This document shows, one piece after another, positions 19,452 through 27,743 of a DNA stretch of 64,000 nucleotides. A program made the position numbers and the translations under genes. This DNA comes from Runella sp. SP2 (lineage in GTDB: Bacteria > Bacteroidota > Bacteroidia > Cytophagales > Spirosomataceae): contig NZ_CP031030.1 of assembly GCF_003711225.1 (NCBI RefSeq), positions 1,984,001 through 2,048,000 of the forward strand, in the 5' to 3' direction. How positions within the stretch are numbered: the stretch's first letter is position 1; every line of letters begins with the position of its first letter. Below the pieces are notes generated by a model. That model was not told the origin of the DNA. It made no database searches and saw only the letters and a list, made by a program, of their open reading frames with translations.

Positions 19452-21896
19452 ATGAAATCAGCAGCCATTTTGTTATTGACCTTTTTGTCATCTACACTTT
19501 TTGCCCAAACGGCTTCCAGAAACATCAGTGGTAGGGTAAAAGACACCCAAAATGAAACCATTCCTGGAGCTACAGTTAAACTTTTAAAAGCCTCGGATTC
19601 GACCATGATTTTGGGAGAAATTACCAATTCAGATGGTAAGTTTCAGTTCAATAAACTACCCAATGGTGCTTACCTATTGGCTATTACAGCCGTGGGGCAA
19701 AAGCCTTTTATGAGTACGATATTGACGTTGGATGATAGTCGAACTACCCTAGTATTGCCTATCATCGTGCTTTTACCTGCCAAAAACATTGAATTGAAAG
19801 AAGTGGTCGTCAAGGCCAAACGCCCGTTGATTGAACAAGATATTGATAAGACGATTGTCAACGTCGAATCTATGATTAGCAGCGCCACGAGTAACACGTT
19901 GGAAGTACTAGAAAAAACACCTGGGGTGACGATAGGAATGAATGGCGAGATTAGTCTCAATGGTAAAAGTGGCATTTTGGTGTTGATTGATGGTCGGGCT
20001 ACGTACATGTCGGGGCAAGATTTGGCGGCGTACCTGAAATCACTGCCAGGGGGCTTATTGGATAAAATTGAATTGATGGACAATCCGTCATCAAAATACG
20101 ATGCAGCAGGTAATGCCATCATTAATATTCGCCTGAAAAAGAACCGAGCAGGGGGCTTTATGGGGAACGTTTCAATGGCTTCCAGCCAAGGGGTGTATGG
20201 AAGAAATAATGGCTCTATGAACCTAAATTACAACCACAAAAAGCTGAATATATTTACCAACTTGGGCGTCAACCGTGAGAAAAACTACAACTTGGATGTA
20301 TTTGACCGACGCTTCTACGCGGCGGAGGGGCAACAAGTTTCCAGCGTTGAGTTGCTTAACAATGCGGTTACGATTGCCAAAAGCCTGAATGGGATTTTGG
20401 GGTTAGATTATGCTGCAAATTCAAAAAATACGTACGGATTTTTGTTGAACTTAAATGGAGGGAGTCGCAGTTCAGTGACTGATTATCAAAGCAATAACTA
20501 CAATGCTGCCCGCTTGCTTGATGCCGTAGGGGATGGGGTAACTGGCATTGCCGACAAAAGAAAAAATGTGGGTGGTAATCTTAACTTTCAGCATAAATTC
20601 AACTCCAAAGGACGCGAATTGATGGCGGATATAAACTACCTTAATTATCTTTCTAATGGCAATCAGCGTGTTCAGAATTTTAGTTACTGGCCCGAGGGTG
20701 CGTTGAACGATAGCGAAGAGTTTCTGTACCTCGTACCCATTAACATCAAAATCTATACCGCAAAAGTGGACTATGTTCATCCCTTGAAGAACAAAGGGAG
20801 TTGGGAGGCAGGTCTCAAATCGAGTGTGATTGATAACGACAATCGTTCGGACTATTTTGACGTCATTGGCTTAACCCAACGCATCGACAACACGAAATCG
20901 AATCATTTTATGTACCGCGAAAATATCCATGCGGCTTACGTAAATACCCGAAAAGAGTGGAAAAGGGTAGGTGTGCAGCTAGGGCTACGCGGCGAAACGA
21001 CCCAAGCGTGGGGTAATCAACTGGGTAACGAAGCGGTGAAAGGAAGTACGTTTACCAAAAATTATACAAAGCTGTTTCCTGCGGTTTTTATCAATTATAA
21101 ATTGGATAGTTTGAACAGAAATTCGTTGAATTTGAGCTTTACGCGTCGGATATATCACCCTGATTACCAGTCGTTTAATCCGTTTTTATTTTTTAGAGAC
21201 CAATATTCTTATACCGCTGGTAATCCGTTGCTGTTGCCCCAATACCAAAACCGCGTTGAAGTGAAATTTCAACACAAGCATTGGCTACAAATGGGGGTGA
21301 GTTACAATCATTTTACCAACATTATTTTTCAAACGACAGAGGCGGTGGACACGATTTTTATTACTCGTCCCAACAACGTTGCGAAGGGTTCTATGCTGTT
21401 GCTGAACACTACGGTGTCTGCTTCGCCAGCCAAATGGTGGAATTTGATTTACACGTTGCGATTATCGAAACTGGGCCTCAATGGTATGAGTTATACCGAA
21501 AAATTGAATCTAACAGCTTACATCGCGCGGTTTGAGGTTTATAACCAATTTCGATTCGCCAAAGGATGGAGCGCCGACTTGTCAGGATATTATGCAAGTT
21601 CAGACCTAAACGGGCAAGCCTATACCGATGGAATGTACCGAGTATGGGTGGCGGCTCAGAAGAAAATTTGGAAAGACAAAGCCAGTATTCGTCTTACAAT
21701 AGATGATGTATTTCACTCTTGGATACGCCACAATCGCTCGGTAGGAATCAAACAAGCTCAGTTTTTCCAGACCAATGAATCAGATACCCAGCGGATTGGT
21801 GTTGCTTTTACGTATCGTTTTGGAAAAGAGACCTTTGCCCGAAAGCGACGACACAACGACAATGCCGCCGACGATGAAAAAGGAAGGGTGCAGTAG
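19452..21896 (+). CDS. outer-membrane beta-barrel receptor-like protein with carboxypeptidase-like N domain
   Basis: 814 residues with signal peptide MKSAAILLLTFLSSTLFA. A carboxypeptidase-regulatory-like beta-sandwich follows (about 24-110; ISGRVKDTQNETIPGATVKL), then a plug-like region (LIEQDIDKTIVNVESM..EVLEKTPGVTI..LVLIDGR) and a long beta-barrel of the OMP_b-brl_3 type related to TonB-dependent receptors. It probably sits in the outer membrane for binding or uptake of an unknown ligand. No SusD partner is adjacent. It is divergent from the LytS/LytTR pair, a plausible sensor-target arrangement. Confidence 0.85.
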   Translation: MKSAAILLLTFLSSTLFAQTASRNISGRVKDTQNETIPGATVKLLKASDSTMILGEITNSDGKFQFNKLPNGAYLLAITAVGQKPFMSTILTLDDSRTTLVLPIIVLLPAKNIELKEVVVKAKRPLIEQDIDKTIVNVESMISSATSNTLEVLEKTPGVTIGMNGEISLNGKSGILVLIDGRATYMSGQDLAAYLKSLPGGLLDKIELMDNPSSKYDAAGNAIINIRLKKNRAGGFMGNVSMASSQGVYGRNNGSMNLNYNHKKLNIFTNLGVNREKNYNLDVFDRRFYAAEGQQVSSVELLNNAVTIAKSLNGILGLDYAANSKNTYGFLLNLNGGSRSSVTDYQSNNYNAARLLDAVGDGVTGIADKRKNVGGNLNFQHKFNSKGRELMADINYLNYLSNGNQRVQNFSYWPEGALNDSEEFLYLVPINIKIYTAKVDYVHPLKNKGSWEAGLKSSVIDNDNRSDYFDVIGLTQRIDNTKSNHFMYRENIHAAYVNTRKEWKRVGVQLGLRGETTQAWGNQLGNEAVKGSTFTKNYTKLFPAVFINYKLDSLNRNSLNLSFTRRIYHPDYQSFNPFLFFRDQYSYTAGNPLLLPQYQNRVEVKFQHKHWLQMGVSYNHFTNIIFQTTEAVDTIFITRPNNVAKGSMLLLNTTVSASPAKWWNLIYTLRLSKLGLNGMSYTEKLNLTAYIARFEVYNQFRFAKGWSADLSGYYASSDLNGQAYTDGMYRVWVAAQKKIWKDKASIRLTIDDVFHSWIRHNRSVGIKQAQFFQTNESDTQRIGVAFTYRFGKETFARKRRHNDNAADDEKGRVQ

Positions 21897-21971
21897 CAAT
21901 ATTTGAAGACAGATGGCGGTCATAATCCAGTATTTTTTCTATTTTTGGATACTTATCCTTATTGTACCAAG

Positions 21972-22607
21972 ATGCGAATTTTAATTGTGGACGACCATCT
22001 TATTTTTGGACAAAGTTTGGCGGCATTGCTTAGCGAAAGTGAAAATGTGGATGTCGTTGCTACGGTGGGAAGTGGTAGAGCAGCGCTACAAAAGCTTGCC
22101 TCCAACGAGGTAGATGTTGTGATTAGCGACTTGCAAATGCCCGAAATTGGGGGCGTAGAACTTGCCTTACAAATTAGAGAACACCATCCTCAGGTGAAAA
22201 TAATGATTCTCTCAATGATTGACGAGGCGCACTTGATCAGGGAGGCACTTAGAGCTGGGGTACTGGGTTTTGGTTCAAAAACTATTGATAAATGGGAGCT
22301 CTCCAAGGCATTAGCGATGATTGAGAAAGGAGAGGTTTACCTTAGCTCTTCCGTGATTCAGGAGTTGAGCCGAACACCCGCCACGCACCATACTGAAGTA
22401 ATCTCTAATACGTTAGTGCTTTCTGAACGTGAAATCGAAGTTTTGAAACTGGTAGCTCAAGAAATGAATACCAACGAAATTGCGGAAAAGCTTTTTGTGA
22501 GTGTCAATACCATTGAAACGCATCGAAAAAACCTACTGAAAAAACTGGGCGTCAAAAATTCAATTGGGCTGATAAAGTTTGCCATCAGGCATGGTTTAGT
22601 TGATTAA
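21972..22607 (+). CDS. NarL/LuxR-family response regulator
   Basis: 211 residues from the ATG at 21972 (MRILIVDDHL); the frame is open further upstream only from a TTG. The receiver has D7/D8, phospho-acceptor D53 (VISDLQMPEIGG) and a K near 100. The C-terminal GerE-type helix-turn-helix reads LSEREIEVLKLVAQ ... SVNTIETHRKNLLKKLGVKN. It is probably activated by the TPR histidine kinase encoded convergently, whose gene shares its last 23 bases with this one. Confidence 0.93.
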   Translation: MRILIVDDHLIFGQSLAALLSESENVDVVATVGSGRAALQKLASNEVDVVISDLQMPEIGGVELALQIREHHPQVKIMILSMIDEAHLIREALRAGVLGFGSKTIDKWELSKALAMIEKGEVYLSSSVIQELSRTPATHHTEVISNTLVLSEREIEVLKLVAQEMNTNEIAEKLFVSVNTIETHRKNLLKKLGVKNSIGLIKFAIRHGLVD

Positions 22608-24714
22608 ATTTAAGACTAATGACGGTTCCTTCCCCCTGCTGCGAACGAATCATTAGTTGATTGCCCAATATTCTAGCTCGCTCTTGTAGGTTTTGAAAGC
22701 CTACACCTTTTTCGGCGTTGGAGCCAAAGTCGAAGCCTTTGCCATTGTCACTGACCAACAGAAGCGAATGATGGGCCTGTTGGTGAAGTTCAATGAAGGC
22801 TTGGGTGGCCTGGGCGTGTTTGAGAATGTTGTTACAAAGTTCGAGAATGATGGCGTAGAGATGTACTTCCGTTTGTGGGTTGAGTCGCTGGGAAAAGCCG
22901 CTAATTTCTAATTTGAAATGCGTTTTACTACCCAAGTTTAGCTTACTTACCAGCCGCTCAAGGCTCGGAATAAGCCCGTGTTTTTCGAGTTCTTGCGGAA
23001 GTAAATTGTGAGAAAGGGAGCGGACTTGGGCGTTGGCGTCATCAATCATCGAGACGATTTCTCCGTAAATTGCTTTCTCTTGGGGGCGGAGCGAATTGGC
23101 ATTGAGCGCGTTGGTTGTCATTTTAAGTGCGCCCAGTAGCCCGCCGAGGTTATCGTGCAATTCGGCCGCAACACGTTTGCGTTCGGTAGTTTGGCCACGC
23201 AAAAGTGCTTCGGTTATTTCCTGGTTTTTGGTGGCTAATTGCACGTTTTTAAAAGAAAGGAGTCGGTTATACCAAAAAATCCCTCCTAAGAGTAAAACCA
23301 AAAGCCCCGTTCCAATCCAAAGGAAGTTTTGCGTGCGCTGTTGGAGCGCTAAACGGTGACTCAGTTCGCTGATTTCGAGTTCTTTTATTTTTCTAACTTG
23401 ATTGTTTTGTATGCGTTGTGCTTGGGTTTTGAGCGACTGAGTTTCGAGCCTGTTCTTTAGTTCCATTTCAATGGTTTGGGCAGTGAGTGCATCTTGGGTA
23501 GCTTGGGCGCGCACCCTGTCGAGTTCCGCTTGCTTTTGCAACGCTACCAACTTCTGGGCTTCAATTTCTTGCGCCTGGCGGCTTCGCAGGGCTAATTGGT
23601 CAAGTTCGAATTGGTTTTGGAGGCTAATCGCCTCCGTCAGTTTTCGTCTTGTGAGTAGGCTATCAGTAATTCGATGGAACTCTTTGTAATTCATAAGTGC
23701 TTTTTCCCACTCATTTTTAGATTCAAATATTCCATAAAGTGCCTTGTAACCAAGTCTTTGTGTAACAAGTAGCCCGCCTGATGCTATGCTTTTTTGAGCA
23801 TATTCTTGAGCTAAATCATGATGTTTAAGTAGGTGGTAGATGTTGGCCATCCATGCCCACACGTAACGTTTCTGATTGATATTGTTGATTTTCGTTGCTT
23901 CGATTTCTGCTTTAGCATAAAAATTGTTTGCCTTTTCGTACTCTTTTGTGTGATAATATAGCTCCCCCAAATCCGCGTACAAGTAGTAAAAAGATGTGGC
24001 ACTATTCGTATTTTTAATTTGGTCAACAGCTGCTAACAAATTTTTTTCGCTTTCATCAAAACGTTTTATAATGCGATAAATATTACCAATTTGTTGAAGT
24101 ACGTTGACATAGTGAAACTGAAATTTTTCTATATTAACTTTTTGATAGTCAGTCATATTTTCTAATTCATGCTTAACGTCCTGTAAGATTGTCAATGCTT
24201 TAGGATATTGCTCAAGCTTGATTAAAATTTCCCCCATAATTAGTTTAAATCTCCAAATTTCAATTTTCATGGTTGGGGCTTGGTCAATAAGCCGTAAAGC
24301 TTCGTGACAATACTCTAGTGCTTTAAGATAATTAGGAACAGTAATTTGATAATATAAAGCATTGGAGTAAAGCCCCTTTAGTTGGAAACTAGGCTGTTTT
24401 ATTTGTCGAGCAAGCGTTATTAATTTATCAGTATAAAACAATACACTATCTCTTTTTCCTGATCTGTACCTATACATTGTAGCCAAATAGGACAGAGCTT
24501 CAAGTTTTGATATATCGGTTACTGGACTACTTTTTTTTGAAACAGTATTTCTCAAGAACTCTTTACCTATATTTATAAGACTATCTACATAATCGACATT
24601 TGACCGTCGGTCGAGGTTAATGTTGGGCAAAGTACTGTTTTGGCCGTTGGCAGCCAGAAAGACAAGCCCTAGCAGTAGGATGAGCATTAAGTACTTCATA
24701 GAAGTAATAGCCAT
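22585..24714 (-). CDS. TPR-containing sensor histidine kinase (HisKA_3 family)
   Basis: 709 residues: signal peptide (about 1-24, ending AANGQ), helical TPR-like repeats (about 70-350) that would lie outside the inner membrane, a coiled-coil segment (about 355-460), one membrane helix (464-482), then a HisKA_3 domain with H520 (RVAAELHDNLGGLLG) and an ATPase domain (LELCNNILKHA, DNGKGFD, GVGFQNLQERA). It is the cognate kinase of the NarL-type regulator with which it overlaps tail-to-tail. A second in-frame ATG lies at 24699. The large solvent-exposed TPR array suggests sensing of a protein or peptide, but the ligand is unknown. Confidence 0.9.
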   Translation of the reverse strand: MAITSMKYLMLILLLGLVFLAANGQNSTLPNINLDRRSNVDYVDSLINIGKEFLRNTVSKKSSPVTDISKLEALSYLATMYRYRSGKRDSVLFYTDKLITLARQIKQPSFQLKGLYSNALYYQITVPNYLKALEYCHEALRLIDQAPTMKIEIWRFKLIMGEILIKLEQYPKALTILQDVKHELENMTDYQKVNIEKFQFHYVNVLQQIGNIYRIIKRFDESEKNLLAAVDQIKNTNSATSFYYLYADLGELYYHTKEYEKANNFYAKAEIEATKINNINQKRYVWAWMANIYHLLKHHDLAQEYAQKSIASGGLLVTQRLGYKALYGIFESKNEWEKALMNYKEFHRITDSLLTRRKLTEAISLQNQFELDQLALRSRQAQEIEAQKLVALQKQAELDRVRAQATQDALTAQTIEMELKNRLETQSLKTQAQRIQNNQVRKIKELEISELSHRLALQQRTQNFLWIGTGLLVLLLGGIFWYNRLLSFKNVQLATKNQEITEALLRGQTTERKRVAAELHDNLGGLLGALKMTTNALNANSLRPQEKAIYGEIVSMIDDANAQVRSLSHNLLPQELEKHGLIPSLERLVSKLNLGSKTHFKLEISGFSQRLNPQTEVHLYAIILELCNNILKHAQATQAFIELHQQAHHSLLLVSDNGKGFDFGSNAEKGVGFQNLQERARILGNQLMIRSQQGEGTVISLKFNQLNHA

Positions 24715-24819
24715 GATAAATGTGGTGCCTAAAATACAGAAATACGTAATTCAATACAATTAAGCTGCCTGATAATTAAAGTTTTACGTGAAAATACGTA
24801 TTTATACCTGCTTCCCAAA

Positions 24820-24858
24820 TCACGGAAAACCGTGAGCAAAAATCACGGTTTTCCGTGA
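24820..24858. promoter_or_regulatory. twin 16-bp palindromic operator upstream of solo LuxR gene
   Basis: Two perfect inverted repeats, TCACGGAAAACCGTGA (24820-24835) and TCACGGTTTTCCGTGA (24843-24858), lie 23 bp centre to centre, about two helical turns, on the same DNA face. Each is the reverse complement of the other, so the pair can also fold into one long hairpin. They lie 56-94 bases upstream of the ATG of the solo HTH gene and about 125 bases upstream of the divergent kinase gene. This is a likely binding site for a dimeric regulator, possibly the LuxR-type protein itself. Confidence 0.7.
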
Positions 24859-24913
24859 AACCCCTTTCGCCTTCTTATTCTGATTTTTGTGGTGTTTAAA
24901 ACTCACTATCTCA

Positions 24914-25114
24914 ATGGCGTCGATAACCGTTACTCCCCGTGAGGGAGAAGTTTTAAGACTTATTCAAGACGGACTCTCAACCTCCCAAATTGCGGAACAA
25001 TTGTCGCTAAGTGTCAATACAATTGAGAGTCACCGCAAAAAATTGTACCGTAAACTGGGCGTAAGCCGAGTTGCAGAAGCGTTAAAAGTGGCTAAAAGTC
25101 AGGGAATTATATAA
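24914..25114 (+). CDS. solo LuxR-type HTH transcription factor (66 residues)
   Basis: A stand-alone GerE domain: TPREGEVLRLIQDGLSTSQ (about 6-24), then the recognition helix region SVNTIESHRKKLYRKLGV. There is no receiver or ligand-binding domain. The start is the ATG at 24914 (MASITVTPRE); the longer frame begins at TTG. The twin operator ends 55 bases upstream and the gene is followed after 15 bases by the YadA/S74 surface protein gene on the same strand. I infer it regulates itself and the downstream surface genes. Confidence 0.85.
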   Translation: MASITVTPREGEVLRLIQDGLSTSQIAEQLSLSVNTIESHRKKLYRKLGVSRVAEALKVAKSQGII

Positions 25115-25129
25115 CTAAAGTCAAGTTTT

Positions 25130-26560
25130 ATGAAAAAATCATTTTTCCTTTACCCTATTTTCTTCCTCCTCACTGGGCTTGAAGTTGTGGCTCAATCCTC
25201 GGTTTTGATTGAGCCTAACGGAGCCAACGGAATCCTGTCAAAAAACAGTTCGGGTCTCACGGCAAGTAGTAATAACACCACGAATCCTCCCGTAGCTCCC
25301 GTTTCGGGGCAAGGTACACGTTTGATGTGGATACCGTCGCGGTCGGCTTTCAGGGTGGGAACAGCTGAATCGACTGAGTGGAATGCCTCTGAGATAGGGC
25401 TTTTTTCAATGGGTTTGGGTTACGGGACACTGGCTAAAGGTAAATATTCGATGGCCTTAGGTGCTTATTCGGGGGCCGACAAAGACTACGCGGTGGCAAT
25501 GGGTAATAATGCCTACGCAAATGGTTTTAACTCACTGGCTTTTGGTAGTTCGACTCTTGCTACGGGGCATTATGCCACAGTCATGGGCGTAAGCAGCAGC
25601 GCCACTGGGAATACAGCTACAGCGATGGGACGTTTTACCAAGGCTCAGGGTTGGGCTGCTACGGCGTTGGGGGACAGTACGTTAGCCAGTGGGAATTCAT
25701 CAACTGCAATGGGGTATGGAACTACTGCAAGTGGAGATCGTTCAACTGCCATCGGAGGCTTTAGTGTTGCAAGTGGTTTCAGGTCAGTTGCGGCAGGGGC
25801 GTATTCTAATGCAAGTGGTGAAAATGCGCTTGCCGCAGGTTGGCAGGCTGAGGCCAGTGGTTATACTGCTATTTCGTTGGGATATAATACAACCGCTGGT
25901 AATAATTATACCGTGGCGATAGGAGCTAGTTCATCTGCTACGGCCGTAAATGCTACTACAATAGGTTTTGGGAATCTTGCCAGCGGCGAAAATTCAACAG
26001 CAATGGGCTTCAATGCCTCGACAAGCGGCAGGCTTCGTTCGTTTGCCATCGGGGGGCATTCTTCCAATGCCACTCCCCAAGTCGCCAATACTGCCGACTA
26101 CCAAATGATGATGGCATTTCACAACTACCGTTTTTGGACTCAAAACGGGGGCAAATACGTGGACTTTGGCCCTAATGGCGAAGTAACGGCCACGGGCGCG
26201 TACACCAACATATCTGACCGCCGTCTTAAAAAAGACCCCAAACCTTTGACCAACTCGCTTTCTAAACTGCTCAAAACGAATACATACCATTATTATTGGA
26301 AAAGCGACACCACCTCCAAAGATCTACAAACGGGGGTAATTGCCCAAGAAATCCGCGAACTTTTCCCCGAACTCGTCCACGAAGACGACAAGGGCATGCT
26401 CTCAGTCAATTACGTAGGTTTAGTGCCGCACCTCATTGAAGCGGTGAAGGAATTGAAAAAGGAGAATGAGGCAATGAAAATGGGAAACACCGAACTAATG
26501 GGGAGATTTTCAAAACTTGAAAGACAAATAGAATCCTTGATACACTCGACAACGAAGTAA
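25130..26560 (+). CDS. secreted YadA-head repeat protein with C-terminal S74 chaperone domain
   Basis: 476 residues. Signal peptide MKKSFFLYPIFFLLTGLEVVAQ. Residues 98-310 are 14-residue trimeric-adhesin head repeats (A-x-G-x-x-S-x-A-x-G, for example STAMGYGTTASGDRSTAIGG), which form left-handed trimeric beta-rolls. The C-terminus (about 360-476) is a peptidase S74 intramolecular chaperone: ISDRRLKKD (S362), Y-H-Y-Y-W, TGVIAQEIRELFPELV, LSVNYVGLVPHLIEAVKEL and a terminal coiled coil. S74 domains trimerise phage fibres and then cut themselves off before the S-D motif. Here it is joined to an export signal, without phage genes nearby. It has no membrane anchor, unlike true autotransporter adhesins, so surface attachment is unexplained. 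Confidence 0.9.
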   Translation: MKKSFFLYPIFFLLTGLEVVAQSSVLIEPNGANGILSKNSSGLTASSNNTTNPPVAPVSGQGTRLMWIPSRSAFRVGTAESTEWNASEIGLFSMGLGYGTLAKGKYSMALGAYSGADKDYAVAMGNNAYANGFNSLAFGSSTLATGHYATVMGVSSSATGNTATAMGRFTKAQGWAATALGDSTLASGNSSTAMGYGTTASGDRSTAIGGFSVASGFRSVAAGAYSNASGENALAAGWQAEASGYTAISLGYNTTAGNNYTVAIGASSSATAVNATTIGFGNLASGENSTAMGFNASTSGRLRSFAIGGHSSNATPQVANTADYQMMMAFHNYRFWTQNGGKYVDFGPNGEVTATGAYTNISDRRLKKDPKPLTNSLSKLLKTNTYHYYWKSDTTSKDLQTGVIAQEIRELFPELVHEDDKGMLSVNYVGLVPHLIEAVKELKKENEAMKMGNTELMGRFSKLERQIESLIHSTTK

Positions 26561-26576
26561 CGAAACACTCGCCAAT

Positions 26577-27731
26577 ATGAAGTTCAAACTAATTTTCTGC
26601 CTTTGTGTAGTTTCGGTAATTTCTCATGCACAAAGTGGCTTATTATCGCCAAGCGGTATCTCTTTTCCTGCTTTTACAACGAGTAGCCGACCCGCAGCCA
26701 ATAGTGTAGGCATCGGGACAGTCTTATACAATACGACCGATAATACCCACCAATACAGCAATGGAAGTTCATGGTTGAATTTATCAGGTACAAACACCCT
26801 CCCAAGCGGCACAGCCAACCAAACGCTAAGAAACAATGGAAGTGGATGGATAGCCGATGGCTTGATGAAAAATGACGGAACAAAAATCCAAATAGGAAAT
26901 TCCGTTGATTTTGGCTATGCTCTATTAAATGTTTATGCTAATAATAATGCTCCTGCAATTTTTGCACATTCAACAAATTTAGGAGACGGAGTTTCAGCTA
27001 ACTCTGATTTTGGGAGAGCAGTTTATGGTGCCACAATTAGTGGTGTTGGTGTTGGGGGCTTTGCATCTGCACCTCAGGGTGTCGGGGTTTTCGGGTCTGC
27101 TCCTGATGGTATTGGCGTACAGGGATTTTCTCTCAATTCCTACGGAGGAATATTTGTAGGAAGATTACGGCTTAAAAAAAACAATTTCGGCGATGCTGGA
27201 ATATTTTTCGATAATAGTTCAGGCAACAATGTCGGATATGTAGGTATGTTTGGCGATAATGAGTTGATGGTGTGGGGCAATGGCGTGGCTATCCAGCGTT
27301 GGAATGTAAATAATCTGGCTATTTGCCATGCGACATCTCCCACGATATGCTCTGATATTCGTTTGAAAAAAGATTTTCGCAATCTGTCCAATTCTTTGAC
27401 TTCTATCAATCAGTTGAAAGGGTATCACTACTACCTCCGAAACGAAAAAAATAAAAACCTTCAAACGGGTTTTATTGCCCAAGAAATCCAAAAAATCTTC
27501 CCTGAATTGGTACAAACAGACACCGACGGTTATTTATCGGTTGATTATACGGGCTTGATTCCCCATTTAGTAGAGGCCGTGAAGGAGTTGAAAGCAGAAA
27601 ATGAAAAGTGGAAAATGATGAACGAAGAATCAAGGGCGAGTAATAATGAATTGAGTGGGCGGTTGGGAAAACTTGAAGAGAGGCTTATCCAAATAGAAGT
27701 ATTGCTTCAATCAAAAATAGGTGATAAATAA
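26577..27731 (+). CDS. secreted S74-domain fibre-like protein
   Basis: 384 residues with signal peptide MKFKLIFCLCVVSVISHAQ. A short N-terminal segment (VGIGTVLYNTTDNTHQYSNG) resembles phage-fibre-like head motifs. The middle is rich in G-V-G-V-x-G/G-V-F-G-S repeats (about 150-185). The C-terminal S74 domain begins at ICSDIRLKKDF (S259) and includes YHYYLRNEKNKNLQTGFIAQ and VEAVKELKAENEKWK. It is a paralog of the preceding gene in domain plan, 16 bases downstream, and probably in the same operon. It probably forms a self-processed trimer outside the cell. Confidence 0.85.
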   Translation: MKFKLIFCLCVVSVISHAQSGLLSPSGISFPAFTTSSRPAANSVGIGTVLYNTTDNTHQYSNGSSWLNLSGTNTLPSGTANQTLRNNGSGWIADGLMKNDGTKIQIGNSVDFGYALLNVYANNNAPAIFAHSTNLGDGVSANSDFGRAVYGATISGVGVGGFASAPQGVGVFGSAPDGIGVQGFSLNSYGGIFVGRLRLKKNNFGDAGIFFDNSSGNNVGYVGMFGDNELMVWGNGVAIQRWNVNNLAICHATSPTICSDIRLKKDFRNLSNSLTSINQLKGYHYYLRNEKNKNLQTGFIAQEIQKIFPELVQTDTDGYLSVDYTGLIPHLVEAVKELKAENEKWKMMNEESRASNNELSGRLGKLEERLIQIEVLLQSKIGDK

Positions 27732-27743
27732 TATCCCCGAACT

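Noticed and set aside
25130-27731. S74 proteins as evidence of a prophage
   Set aside because: Both have bacterial export signals and sit among lipoprotein and regulator genes; no capsid, tail, portal or integrase gene is present.
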